A stretch of 64,000 bases of DNA from Rhizophagus irregularis (Eukaryota > Glomeromycota > Glomeromycetes > Glomerales > Glomeraceae). The first letter of the stretch is position 1; each line of letters opens with the position of its first letter. A program made the translations under genes and the position numbers. Under the pieces are notes generated by a model. The model saw only the letters and a list, made by a program, of their open reading frames with translations, searched no databases and had not been told where the DNA came from. The stretch lies in contig NC_089436.1 in the NCBI RefSeq assembly GCF_026210795.1, positions 1,736,001 to 1,800,000 of the forward strand. Reading direction: 5' to 3'. Shown here in pieces: positions 1-11,273 of the stretch.

Positions 1-648
1 GCCACGTGATTATAATAAAAGTCATATGATAACAAAAGTTCATGTTTAAACTAATGAATTTATTTTTAATAAAGTTCTACTAACAACACATTAATAAAAT
101 CAATTGTACTACATGTGACATATAAGTTTGTTCTCTACAAATTCTAAAGCTTGTAATAACCCAAAAACCAACTTAACAACTTACCAATTCTAACTAACAT
201 TTTTTATAACCAACAATCCTAATATCATTTTAATAATCCTAATAACTTAACAGCTAACAATTTTAGTGATTTTCACTAATGCTCCTTCCTAACAATTAAT
301 AATCCTAATTTCTAATACCCCTAACACTCCTAATGCTCCTAATGCTTCTACTAAGTCCTAACGTTCCTAATGCTAATATTATAATAATCTAATAACTCTA
401 ACAATCTTAATGAAAAATAATGAAATTAGCAAACATTATCAAATTTTAATAACTTAAACTCAAAATTTCAATGAATTACGAATCTTGATGAAATTCTAGC
501 CCAAGATGATTATATCAAGATTTGGCAAGTTTTAGTATAATGTCTGTATTATTTGCATTTTCTGCACTTACATCCTTTATTATTTTCATTGTTGTAGATA
601 TTGATTTGCTGTATGTTATTTCTTGATACATATTTTTAGTGCTCTGAA
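1..648. other. AT-rich intergenic stretch with degenerate CTAA words
   Basis: No coding region is visible. From about 160 to 420 the sequence is a loose, imperfect run of CCTAA/CTAAT words (for example CCTAATGCTCCTAATGC). The spacing is irregular and it is not a clean telomeric CCCTAA array, so I read it as an eroded simple repeat. The rest is unremarkable AT-rich DNA. Confidence 0.5.
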
Positions 649-1310
649 AAAAATCTAATCTGTCAGATTCAGATCAGATCAGATAAATTTAATCTGCAGT
701 TTAGATTCAGATCAAAAAAAATTTGATTTGAGCAAATCAGATTAGCTTTAGATCAAATCAAATCAAATCAAATCAGATTCAGATTAGGCTTTATTTAAAA
801 TCTAAATCTGATTAAATTGGATCCGATAGATTTGATTCAGATCTCAAATTTGATTTTATTAATAATTTTAGCTGAATTCATAATGCCAGCTGGAATTAAT
901 TCATAATTTTAAACTCCAGCCAAAACGGATATGTCAATCATTTCTTTTTTGGTGATAGCCATTCCACAAAAATTGACCTAAATTTCTTTTTTAAGAAATT
1001 CCATAATTCCTGCCAGAGTTAAGTGCATAATTCTGGCTGAATTACATATTTACAAATTATAGCTTTAGAATTTATAACATTTATTTAGATTCAAATCAGA
1101 TTCAAATCAGATCAAATTAGATTCAGATTAGATCAAATTTAATCAGTTTCGAATCAGATCAGATCAGATTTGAATCTTATTAAATCTGATCTGATTTAGA
1201 TTAAATTTAAACCGATCTGATTCAGATCAAATTAAATCAAATTAGATTTAATTAATTTCAGATTAGATTGAATTTAAGTAAAATCTGATCTGATCTGATT
1301 TGTTAAGAAT
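649..1310. repeat. GATC-word repeat: two palindromic-word arms around a spacer
   Basis: Positions 649-852 and 1079-1302 are dense arrays of the self-complementary words TCAGATC, GATCTGA, AATCTGATC and AGATCAAAT in both orientations, so each arm can fold back on itself and on the other. The spacer (853-1078) is unrelated and contains GCCAGCTGGAATTAATTC, CTCCAGCC, GCCAGAGTTAA and ATAATTCTGGCTGAATTA. The same two-arm plan with a CTGGC/GAATTA spacer recurs with a CTCGAG word near 37,860-38,180. No ORF is present. Direct observation; identity as one mobile unit is inferred. Confidence 0.65.
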
Positions 1311-1559
1311 ACTACATGTTTTCCTTTAGAAGAGAATTGTTTAACATTTAATTGCAATCTTTTTGGTGAACGCTCTTTATACTTATTAGTAATGTTAGAA
1401 TTATTAGCATCAAGAATATAATCTATTTGCTTTTTGCAAAATTATTTTGTATATCACAAAAAAATATTTTTAACATATTAGATAGATCTTGGTACTATAG
1501 ACGAATCTAATGATATGTGTTTTATTTCTATAGGATAGAGTAAAATTACTATAAAAATT

Positions 1560-1812
1560 TATTGAATTTTGGTGTCGGAGCATGATCTAGTGATTAGATT
1601 TGAATGAATTTACCACCATTTGATTCATCATGATGAGATGATTCTAATGGCGGTAAGATCATCTTTCTAGCATTGAAATTGGCAGAGCTATTATGCTATA
1701 AATATTTAAAAGTTATTGGTATCAGAGCGCGATCTAGTAATTGGATTTAAATGGTCTTACTACCATTAGAATCGTCTTATCGAGACGAATCAAATGGTAG
1801 TAAGATCATCCA
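1560..1812. repeat. Hairpin satellite, two diverged units (reverse orientation)
   Basis: Two copies of a roughly 150-bp unit, each containing a short inverted repeat of the form ACCATT..GATTC..GAATC..AATGGT (near 1610-1648 and 1757-1800), followed by GGTAAGATCATC. This is the reverse complement of the 147-bp tandem unit at 53,590-54,350, including the shared TCTAGTGATTGGATTT and AGATGATCTTACC segments. The units are well diverged from each other. Confidence 0.7.
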
Positions 1813-2009
1813 AAACGGATCATTGGGTGCCGAGTTATTATTTGTTAAAGTTTTTATATATAAATCGGCCAAAATTAAGGCTAATTCTGGCCAAATATTT
1901 TCGTAATACGAAATTAATTATGGAGTTTAAAATTAATTATAGGATACGGAGTTTTTCTAATGAATTACTTAATAATTACAGAATTACGTAATTACGTATT
2001 TCCATAATA
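1813..2009. repeat. Short repeat with GGCCAAAATTA core and TAATTACG words
   Basis: 1845-1900 contains CGGCCAAAATTAAGG and CTAATTCTGGCCAAA. It is followed by overlapping TAATTACGTAATTACG words (about 1960-2000), which are self-complementary. It looks like a small relic of the core-plus-word repeats seen elsewhere in the window. The plus-strand open frame here (1794-1991) is a by-product of the repeat and is not called as a gene. Confidence 0.4.
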
Positions 2010-5000
2010 CTAAAATAATTTCAGATACAAGTATACTTGGTATATATCAGCTTTAATAGCTAAATTAATAACTTTTTTTAATAATTCAAACAACTCCACA
2101 TATATAATTTTGTTTGGTGTTATTGTTGAACTAAAATTATTGTTTGATATAAACTGAATTGAAAATAAATGCTTGAATGTACCATTAGTAATAGGAAAAT
2201 TTTTTTCTGAATTGGTTATAAAACATAATGTAATGGCTGGTATTTGTTGTAAAAGCACTTTTTGATTAACATTAGGTTCAAGATACCAGTAAGATGATAT
2301 AAGAGTTATATAATAAGTAGCTGATTGAGAATAAGTTGCCATACAAAATAAATAGTGACATATTAAGCCTTTATTCATTAATAAAAGACATGTACACAAA
2401 TGTATACCATCATTTAATAATACTACATAATAACTGATGCCTGATGTTCCTGTAGTTCAAACATGCCACACTTCTAATATTGTTTCTTAAATTACATCAT
2501 TAATCAATGATTTAAAAAGAACTTGTCAAATATCTTGCTCTTATTCTCAAAGTCTAATATAAATCTCTTCGTAATTATTAATATTCGTCTAAAAAACCAA
2601 TATGATTTCAATATTAAAACAAAAAAAATAAACAGCATTCATTATTACTTTACCTCTAATAACTGTAGTCAATCCACAATACGATTCAAATCATAGCATA
2701 CAGATTGGTCCATTTGCATTCTCTGTTTTCCTAACATAATAAAATATAAATATTGCTTGATAATATCGTTTGTCCACCCAAAAAATCTATTATGTAACAT
2801 TGGTAAACCAACAGTTGATAAATTAGGACTCCACTTACTACTAAGATATGTTACCAGTAGAAATTTCACTTTTATATGAAACCTTACCATATAATTTGCT
2901 TAAATTCTATTGGTTAATTAACTAAAAAGAAAAAAAATCATAATAATATAATATAAAATTTCCTTTTATAGAGGTCATCTAAAGCGGGACAAATCACGTG
3001 ACTTCAAAAAAATTGTTTTCATAAAATAAAACTTTTTATCATATATTCAACCATTCTAAACATACATCTTAAATACATTTTTGCCTGCTCTGCAAGTTTA
3101 CTTAGAGCGCAGGATAGGGTTTTGAATGCTGGTTTTGATTTATTTGACTTTTTCAATATCGTTATTCATTTTTGGATATGATCGGTAAAGTTTCATTCAT
3201 TCATATATAAGGTCAAAAACAATATTCAAAATCCACATTTTTTCTTTAAGTAAACTTGCAAAGCAGATAAAAATACGATTATATTATGATTTTAAAATTT
3301 CTATTAATCTTTCTTTATAAAAAATTAATCTAATTAAAATTACACTGAATCACGTGATTTGCCTCCTGCTTTAGACGACCTTCTTTTATAGTAGGATCTT
3401 CAAAGAGTTTTATATGTAAACCTTACCTTAAGCCACAGGGTGACCTATCTTAATAGTAGGCGGGTCCTGCTGGTAAATTGTTACATGCAAATTCAAATTT
3501 TTCAAGATACTCTTTATATTTAACATATTCGTTCATATTAGTCACTAAATCACATAAAGAAGTAGATTTATCAACCCTATCATTACGAAGTTTAACTAAA
3601 TGGAAATCTTGTATTTATCAAATAGCAGTATTTGATAAGTATTAAAAATTTGCATTTATTAAATAATAAAAAAATAAAATACTTAAATACTGCATTATTT
3701 TATTATTTATTAATTATTTAATTTTTTAAGCATTTTTTTAATACTTTAATTTAACATTTATAGATACTTTTTCAATGTATCTTGTATTCAATAAGTGCTA
3801 TTTATAAATATTTAGTAAATGCTTTGATAAACATTATGATGATCATGAATTTGCTTGTTAATGGATATGATTCTTTGTGTACTTTGTACATCATGGCAGC
3901 TGTAAATTGATTATGTATCTATGGAATGGCTCATGACTTTTTATTAATATAAAGAGTATTAAACATCATGTATTTAACCGATTCAGGATATTAATCAAGT
4001 AATTGTACTCAAATAACTTTTCATATAAGGAATTTTGACAAGTATAAAATTTGTAAAAAAAGCCTTTAAAGCGAACCTCCAATTTTCCTTTAAGCTTTTT
4101 GTGAAAATTTAAGTCAATATAAAAAATACATAACAAATGATTTGTGTTGAAATGTATTTCCTTGATTGTACTGATCAAAGATGAATCTGAGTCAATAAAT
4201 ATAACTCTGGGGTTAACACCTGTTTCTTCAAATAATGTCATTAACATCCATCAAAAGGTATCCAATATTTCATCTTTTATAATTACAGAAGCTACAATTC
4301 TTGTTTTAAAATGATTATCAATGACAATAATAATACAAAGCATCATCCAGAACTGATTGGTATTTGATGTGATATTCAAAATTATAATGTCATGAAAATT
4401 TTTGTATAAAGATCGTTGTTGTGGTGACATCCACAATAAATGATTCAACTTTTTTGATGAAGGTTCTAAGCGTGGGTTAACAATCCATAATGGATCTAAA
4501 TCTTTCTGATTTAACAGTATCTGTAACACTTGAGATGCATTTGAACCACCTGGATTGTTTTTTAACTGAAATTGGTATACTGCATTATATAAATTTTTTT
4601 TAAATATAATATAGTTAGGGTAGTCATGTATGAGTAATAGATAAATGGATCCAGAATCCATTCGTCCTTGTATGACATATTTTTTTATGTCAGATAACAT
4701 TTTTGAAGTCAATTTTTGAAACTGAGTTAGAATATGTTATAATTATCAATGAATGAATTAATTTTAATGATATTATTACTTGTCTTAGGACAAGTAACAT
4801 TAATTTTTCATAGGCATTATATGTACTGTGAATTTTGTCTTTTAGTTAGATCAAAAGATACTTGCAGATTGTGGATACCTGATCTTGAACATTTATAAGT
4901 AATACGACATATTATTTCTTCCTTCATTTGACTAGTCCTAATCTTATAGTTAAATTTTTTTTTTTTAGCAAAATCATCAATCCAGATATTAAATTCTTGC

Positions 5001-5373
5001 TAATTTGTAAAGGTAAGTCCAGTCTTTAACTCTAAATTGTCTATTACTTCTGAATCAGAATCAGAACTATTATCTAAAGAATGTTGTTTAGTTAATGATA
5101 ATCACCTCCAAATTTGTCATTAGAACTGAAGTTATACAAAGACCACTACAAACAAAATAAAAGTATTAGTGAAACAACTAAGCTAAACAAAGATACTAAT
5201 AAAAAAACAGAAATTAAAGTGAAACAAAGTACTTGAGAGAAAAAAGCATCACAATTTATATTAATATCATCACAAATTTCTTGTTCTAGTTCTTTTGAAT
5301 AAGCATTTATACTAACATCTTTTATTTGATTGTAAAGCTGATGATCATTTTTAAATTCGTTAAAGTTATACAA
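2010..5373 (-). pseudogene. Broken MULE-type transposase with FAR1-like N terminus
   Basis: Read on the minus strand from high to low coordinates, fragments occur in the order expected for a MULE/FAR1 transposase. About 5050-4860 has a FAR1-like zinc-binding segment (LELKTGLTFTN, then IWIDDFAKKKNFNYKIRTSQ and ICRITYKCSRSG) with an in-frame stop where a Trp is usual. 4712-4251 holds the start of the transposase core (TSNTNQFWMML, VIDNHFKTRIVASVIIKDE). 4247-3966 continues it (PRVIFIDSDSSL, HLLCIFYIDLNFHKKLKGKL). 2890-2669 and 2399-2010 are the C-terminal part; the last resembles the SWIM region (CTCLLLMNKGLICHYLF). Several frameshifts and stops, plus a MITE at 2971-3382, make it non-functional. 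Family assignment rests on motif recognition. Confidence 0.75.
2971..3382. mobile_element. hAT-like MITE, 412 bp, 8-bp target duplication
   Basis: The ends are inverted repeats of about 36 bp. The left end reads GAGGTCATCTAAAGC and the right end, reverse-complemented, AAGGTCGTCTAAAGC; both continue into CAAATCACGTGA. The element is flanked by CTTTTATA at 2963-2970 and 3383-3390, a perfect 8-bp duplication typical of hAT elements. It has no coding capacity. It sits inside the minus-strand MULE pseudogene, so it arrived later or co-decayed. The central part includes two copies of a phrase around 'cttgcaaagcag/ctctgcaagttta' in opposite orientation. Confidence 0.8.
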
Positions 5374-5512
5374 ATGTTGAATGGAAAACTAATAAATAAA
5401 AAAAAAGTAATAGTTGGCAAAAAGCAAAGAAATATGATTAAAGTTGATCAGAGTTACTAAAAAACAGAAATATTAAAGAAAAATAAAGTACTTGAGGAAT
5501 AGAAGTTTTATA
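5374..5512. other. Short AT-rich spacer
   Basis: AT-rich DNA between the transposase relic and the next MITE. Nothing recognisable. Confidence 0.4.
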
Positions 5513-5942
5513 CAGTCGACTCTGGTTATAACGAACCTGTTTGTACCGAAACCTCGTTATACCGAATCATAATTTCCAGAACCGATTTTTTATAAATAAT
5601 TTCACTGGATATAACGAACTTTTATTATAAAACACTATATAACGCATCCGAACCAAACTTAACCAGCCCCTATATATCAGCTATATAATAACTTTATACT
5701 TTCTATAACGAACGGTCATGTGACTATATAGTAGTCCAGGCCAATTTTATAGTGCTGGCTAGAATTACTAGTAATTTTTTCGAAAATTTATGTTAAAAAG
5801 AAATTATAATTTTGGCCAGCATTACAAATTTGGCTTAAATTGCCTATAAAGAAAACTAGTTCGGTATATTATATAACGAATTCACTATATACCGAACTAA
5901 ACCTCCTGAATCTGAAAGTGCTGTTATATCCAGAGTTGACTG
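5513..5942. mobile_element. TA-flanked MITE (CAGTCGACTCTGG ends), 430 bp
   Basis: Terminal inverted repeats: left CAGTCGACTCTGGTTATAAC, right (reverse complement) CAGTCAACTCTGGATATAAC. TA is duplicated at 5511-5512 and 5943-5944. The subterminal DNA repeats the word TATAACGAA in both orientations. The centre (about 5735-5855) holds CAGGCCAATTTTATAG, TGCTGGCTAGAATTAC and TTTTGGCCAGCATTAC, the same core seen in the CTCGAG repeat near 38,000. TA duplication suggests mobilisation by a Tc1/mariner/pogo-type transposase. No ORF. Confidence 0.85.
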
Positions 5943-7114
<1,172 letters not shown>

Positions 7115-8425
7115 TTGCTAACTTTCTCTCCGGGTGAAGATCACCTAGGGTGATTTCACCTAGGTGATTTCACTCACGATTAATTTATTAAATTTATTAA
7201 ATTTGATTGGTGTAAATTTTAATATTTCTCACTTTGCAAAAGAAATTTTTTGATTGGCTAAATTTTTAAATATATAATAAACAATGCTTAAAATATTTTC
7301 GCACTAAAAGTTTATAGCAATTTATTAATTTTTAATAGATTACATGAATCATTGATTGAAAAAAACAAACTCATACTATCCAAAATACTAGATTTTTGAT
7401 AGGAATAACAAAAAAAATGAGTCACAATGATAAAGAAAAGAGAATATGTGAATAAAAAAAGGAAAAAAAATGAGGGTGAATGGGAATGAAAGAAACAAAG
7501 GGGGATTGAAGGAGGAACGAAATGGAGCAAAGGGGGGAGTGAAAAAAATGAAAGGGGCGAAAAAGATCAAGTGGGAATGAAAAAAAATGAAAGAATGAAG
7601 GAGAGACGAGATGGAGCAAAGGGGGAATAAAAAGAATAAAGGGTAGTGTAAAGGAATAAAAAAGATGAAGCGGGAATGGAATAAAACAAAAGGAATGAAG
7701 GGTAGTGTAAAGGAACGAAAGAGACGAAGTGGAACAAAAAAAAAAATGAAAGGAACGCAGAGAAAATAAAGAACAACGGAAAAAACAAAAGAAGGGAAGA
7801 ATAAAAAAGCAAAAAAAAATGAAGAGACGAAAAAGAATAAAAAATGGAGAAGGAACGAAAATGAGATAAACAGGGGACCAAGTAAAAACCAAACCCATAA
7901 AATAAAAGAAGAAATAAAGTTAGTAGGGAACGGAAATTACATGTAATAAATAAACGAAAACAAAAAAGTAAAAACATACCTTAGTAGTTGCAGAGAAGAA
8001 CCGAAAGATCTAAAAAGAGTGAAATACAAAATGTAAGAAACGAAATATAAGAATGAAATAAAAAATAAGAAACGGCCTAGTGCTGGACATATATACCTTA
8101 ATTGCAAAGCCGAAAGAGCTAAAGGACCTAAAAAAACGAAATAAAGTTAGTAGGAAACAAAATGCAAGAAGCAAATAAAAAAAAAAGAAAGAAAATGTAC
8201 CTTGAGTGCCGTGCGAAAGGAGCGAAAGGCCTAAAGAAAAAAAAGATTATACGAGTACGTTTAAAAAAAAACAAACATAAGAAATGATCAGCACATTAAT
8301 TAGCCAATAAAATTTAAATGAGGTGATATCACCGGGTAAATTATATAAAAATATATAAAATTATCAGGTTAAATCACCCTAGGTGAAAAATTGCTAAATC
8401 ACCCCGGGTGAAAATTAGTTATAAT
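7115..8425. mobile_element. Purine-rich element bounded by inverted CACCTAGGGTGA repeats
   Basis: The left edge (about 7127-7176) has CCGGGTGAAGATCACC, TAGGGTGATTTCACCTAGG and related words. The right edge (about 8320-8420) carries the inverse arrangement, with GGTGATATCACCGGG, CACCCTAGGTGA and CACCCCGGGTGA. In between, roughly 7390-8290, the plus strand is almost purely A and G, with loosely tandem phrases such as GGAATGAAAAAAATGAAAG and GGAGCAAAGGGGG. This gives about 900 bp of homopurine/homopyrimidine asymmetry. Open frames on the minus strand here (Phe/Ser/Leu only) are composition artefacts. Probably a non-autonomous element with an expanded purine minisatellite; the class is unknown. 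Confidence 0.6.
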
Positions 8426-9505
8426 CAATTAAATATTTGTTTTTATTTATTTATATACCTTTTTTTATTTTTTTTTATCTTTTTAATAAGTTAAATTAGA
8501 AATTTTCCAACTTATTTAGAAGTTATCTATTTCTTAATTTTGTTTAAAAGTTGCTCTACTTTGCAAAATAAAAAATACATATTTACAAATTATAATAAAC
8601 AATTCAATAATTAAAGAAATAAAAAATAAAAAAAAAATATTATCTATGATTTTATTATCACACTTTGCAAAATAAGAAAACCCATCTTTATAAACTTGAT
8701 AAATAAATTCATAATCAAATATAAACAGACAACTTTAATTTACAAAATCATTATAATTTTCATTATCCATTCCTGATTTACTGCATCCTTTAGTAACTGT
8801 TAACTTGTATAGATCAGCTCTTTGATTTATTTTTTTTGCTTTCCATTCAGCTAATTCCTTTCAATAATTGAAAAAAATATATATATATATAAAAGTAATT
8901 TTTTAAGTTAAATTAGGAATTTTCTGATTCACTAAGGAATTATCCATTCTTAACTTTGCACTTAGGAGTTACTCCACTTAAAAAAATATGCTTCTTTTAA
9001 AGTCTGATTCAGATTCAGCCTTTCTGCTTCTTTCAAGAAATGGGTAGCCTTTTTGCATTTGTTTAGAAAACTAGTAATACTTCTTTACTCAAAGTATTCA
9101 TGCAATTTTTCTGTCATTTAGTTTTTAATATAAAATAGTGTTGTAACTGATAACATTCTGACGTTAAATAAGTAAATAAAAAAAAGTTGATAATAAATTT
9201 TTAGAGAAAGTATTTTTTTTAGGAAAGTAGAAATAGTTTTTTTATTAAAATATTTTTTTTTCAGAGAAAATAGTATGTTTTTATAAGAGAAAGTAATCTT
9301 ACCGACTTTAACCAATGCTGTTTCTTTTATACCACTGTATATACCTCAATATGGCTTAGTGATTCTGTGACACAAATTTTTATCGTCACTCATGTGATTC
9401 GACTTACACATTAAAAACTATAATAGAAAAAATCCTTTTTTAATGGAAGGAAATGAAAAAAATTATCACTATATAGAACAGTCTGCAACTTCAAAAAGAG
9501 AAATA
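8426..9505. other. AT-rich intergenic DNA
   Basis: No gene or clear element. The short minus-strand open frame at 9118-9315 is Lys/Phe/Ile-only and looks like chance. A short (AT)n run lies near 8878-8892. Confidence 0.4.
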
Positions 9506-10448
9506 CAGACCTTGGCGAAAAGAATAGCGGTCAGTTTTTTTGATATCACGAATGTAATTTATAGTAAAATGTGAATTTTTTTTTTATTTTCTGAAAGGGG
9601 AACAGAAAATACATATATTTCATTATTTAAATAATATTTGATATGATCATCTTCCCATGTCAATAAATGCTTTAATTTAGTATTGCATACTATTTGCACT
9701 CTTAACCAGTGTTATTTTATTATGATATTTTAATATTTTCTTAACTTTCTCGCCATCCAGAGGTCAGATTGAGACAAATTTACCACCATTGGATTCCTCT
9801 TGACTATGTGGTTTGAATGGTGGTCTCAAAATTACTGTGTAGCATCTGTGTAATGTGATAGTTCAAGTATAATAGTGAGTATTATAAATTTTTATGTTGT
9901 ATAAAGATAATCATTTCTAAAAGCAATATAAAAGCTTAATAATATAATAAAAGACCATTATTTAAATCTCGTAATTGCAAGAAATCTAATAGTTGTAATT
10001 TTGTTTTAATACAAGCTTTGGTTGATGAGAAAATGAAGTTTAAACTTTTTATTTCAAACTTTCATACCAAATTCAAAAAATTATTAGTAGTATTTCTCTG
10101 TGATAATGTGATATAACAAAATGCAATTATAATATTTGGCAGTTAAAAGTAAGTGGTTTTTTTTAAAAAAAAATTGGAATTTATTATTATATAGGATTTT
10201 GAGCATTTTAAAAAAAATTCATAGCAAATTATTATGCTCCGATTTTTATTAAATTTATAACATTGGTTTTTTAGAAGGTAAAATAGGCGTAAAAACAATA
10301 ATAAAATTTCATTTTTTTTTATTGCTTTTTAAAATAGTATTTTAAAAATCCATTGGGCATTACAAGTTTTAATTTAAATAGGAAAATTCTGATCTCATAT
10401 CCAAATAACAAATGATATTCGCACCGCCATTCTTTTCGCCGGGGACTG
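9506..10448. mobile_element. TA-flanked non-autonomous transposon, 943 bp
   Basis: The ends are inverted repeats: left CAGACCTTGGCGAAAAGAAT, right (reverse complement) CAGTCCCCGGCGAAAAGAAT, both followed by (A/G)GCGGT. TA is duplicated at 9504-9505 and 10449-10450. There is no transposase ORF. A hairpin of the dispersed ACCATT..AATGGT type lies inside (about 9781-9822). The TA target suggests a Tc1/mariner/pogo-type source. Confidence 0.75.
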
Positions 10449-10639
10449 TAGTTGTAAATCTATTTTTGCTATATTTTTATTGAAATTTGTTATTTATACA
10501 TAATAAAATAAATTTAGGGCGATTTGGATTTTGGATCTAAGTAATTTATAGTGAAAACTACTTAAATTCTTTTAATTTTCATATGTGAATTGCAATTAAC
10601 TGTTTATGTAATCTATATTGTCCTGAAATTATTATGCAT

Positions 10640-11045
10640 TGTTAAGAAAAATAATTGACGTAATACTCGAATTTATAAAAATACGAGGGTGTCGATTAAA
10701 ATTATTCTTTATCGTCGAAGTACTAATGACAGTACATAACAAAAGCATAAAGCAAGTTGTATACAATGTTAAAAATAAATATTGGTCAAATCGGAGTTCT
10801 AATTCTAACTTTGTTTATCCTATTTTTACCGATAAATGTTAATGTAACTATTTTGATGATTTACGATATTTGTAAATAAACAATCTCATGTCTATGATAC
10901 CGATTTCCTTAATGTTCTAATTTTAGGCGAAAATTCCGAAACTACTTACCAAAATGTTGAAACAAAGGGAAAAAAGTTCGTAATTCATAGATAAATTTGT
11001 TCATGTGCTTGCAGTCAAATGGGATCATAACCACGTTATTATGTC
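10640..11045 (+). pseudogene. Unrecognised gene remnant with in-frame stops
   Basis: The frame from 10639 to 10842 reads with coding-like codon use (IKQVVYNVKNKYWSNRSSN, then FVYPIFTDKC), hits a stop, and continues in frame (CNYFDDLRY) to a possible intron (GTAAATAAAC... TTTTAG, ending 10925). The following segment is KIPKLLTKMLKQREKSS, a second stop, and FIDKFVHVLAVKWDHNHVIM. No start codon fits upstream. I do not recognise the family. It may be a decayed exon pair of a dispersed gene family or transposon. Low certainty. Confidence 0.35.
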
Positions 11046-11273
11046 GTGTGATTTGATTTAATTATTTAATAATTATTGTTTTCAGATGCTCACTAACCAT
11101 ATACTTCATTATGACGTATAAGATACCATCTATAGATTCGTGTTATTTATTCGTTTTTTATTCATTTTTTATTCGTTGACCCGTGAGAATAAATTAAAAA
11201 CAATGATAAATGTAATACATTTGTGGTTTTTTTTTATTTTTACATCTCTCTTCTTTTTTTTTTTTTAATAAAG

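Noticed and set aside
160-420. Possible telomeric CCCTAA-type repeat
   Set aside because: Units are irregular and mutated in almost every copy, and the sequence continues into ordinary transposon-rich DNA on the right.
7312-7977. Several overlapping minus-strand open frames rich in Phe, Ser and Leu
   Set aside because: They are the translation of a homopurine/homopyrimidine tract and have no domain or codon structure.
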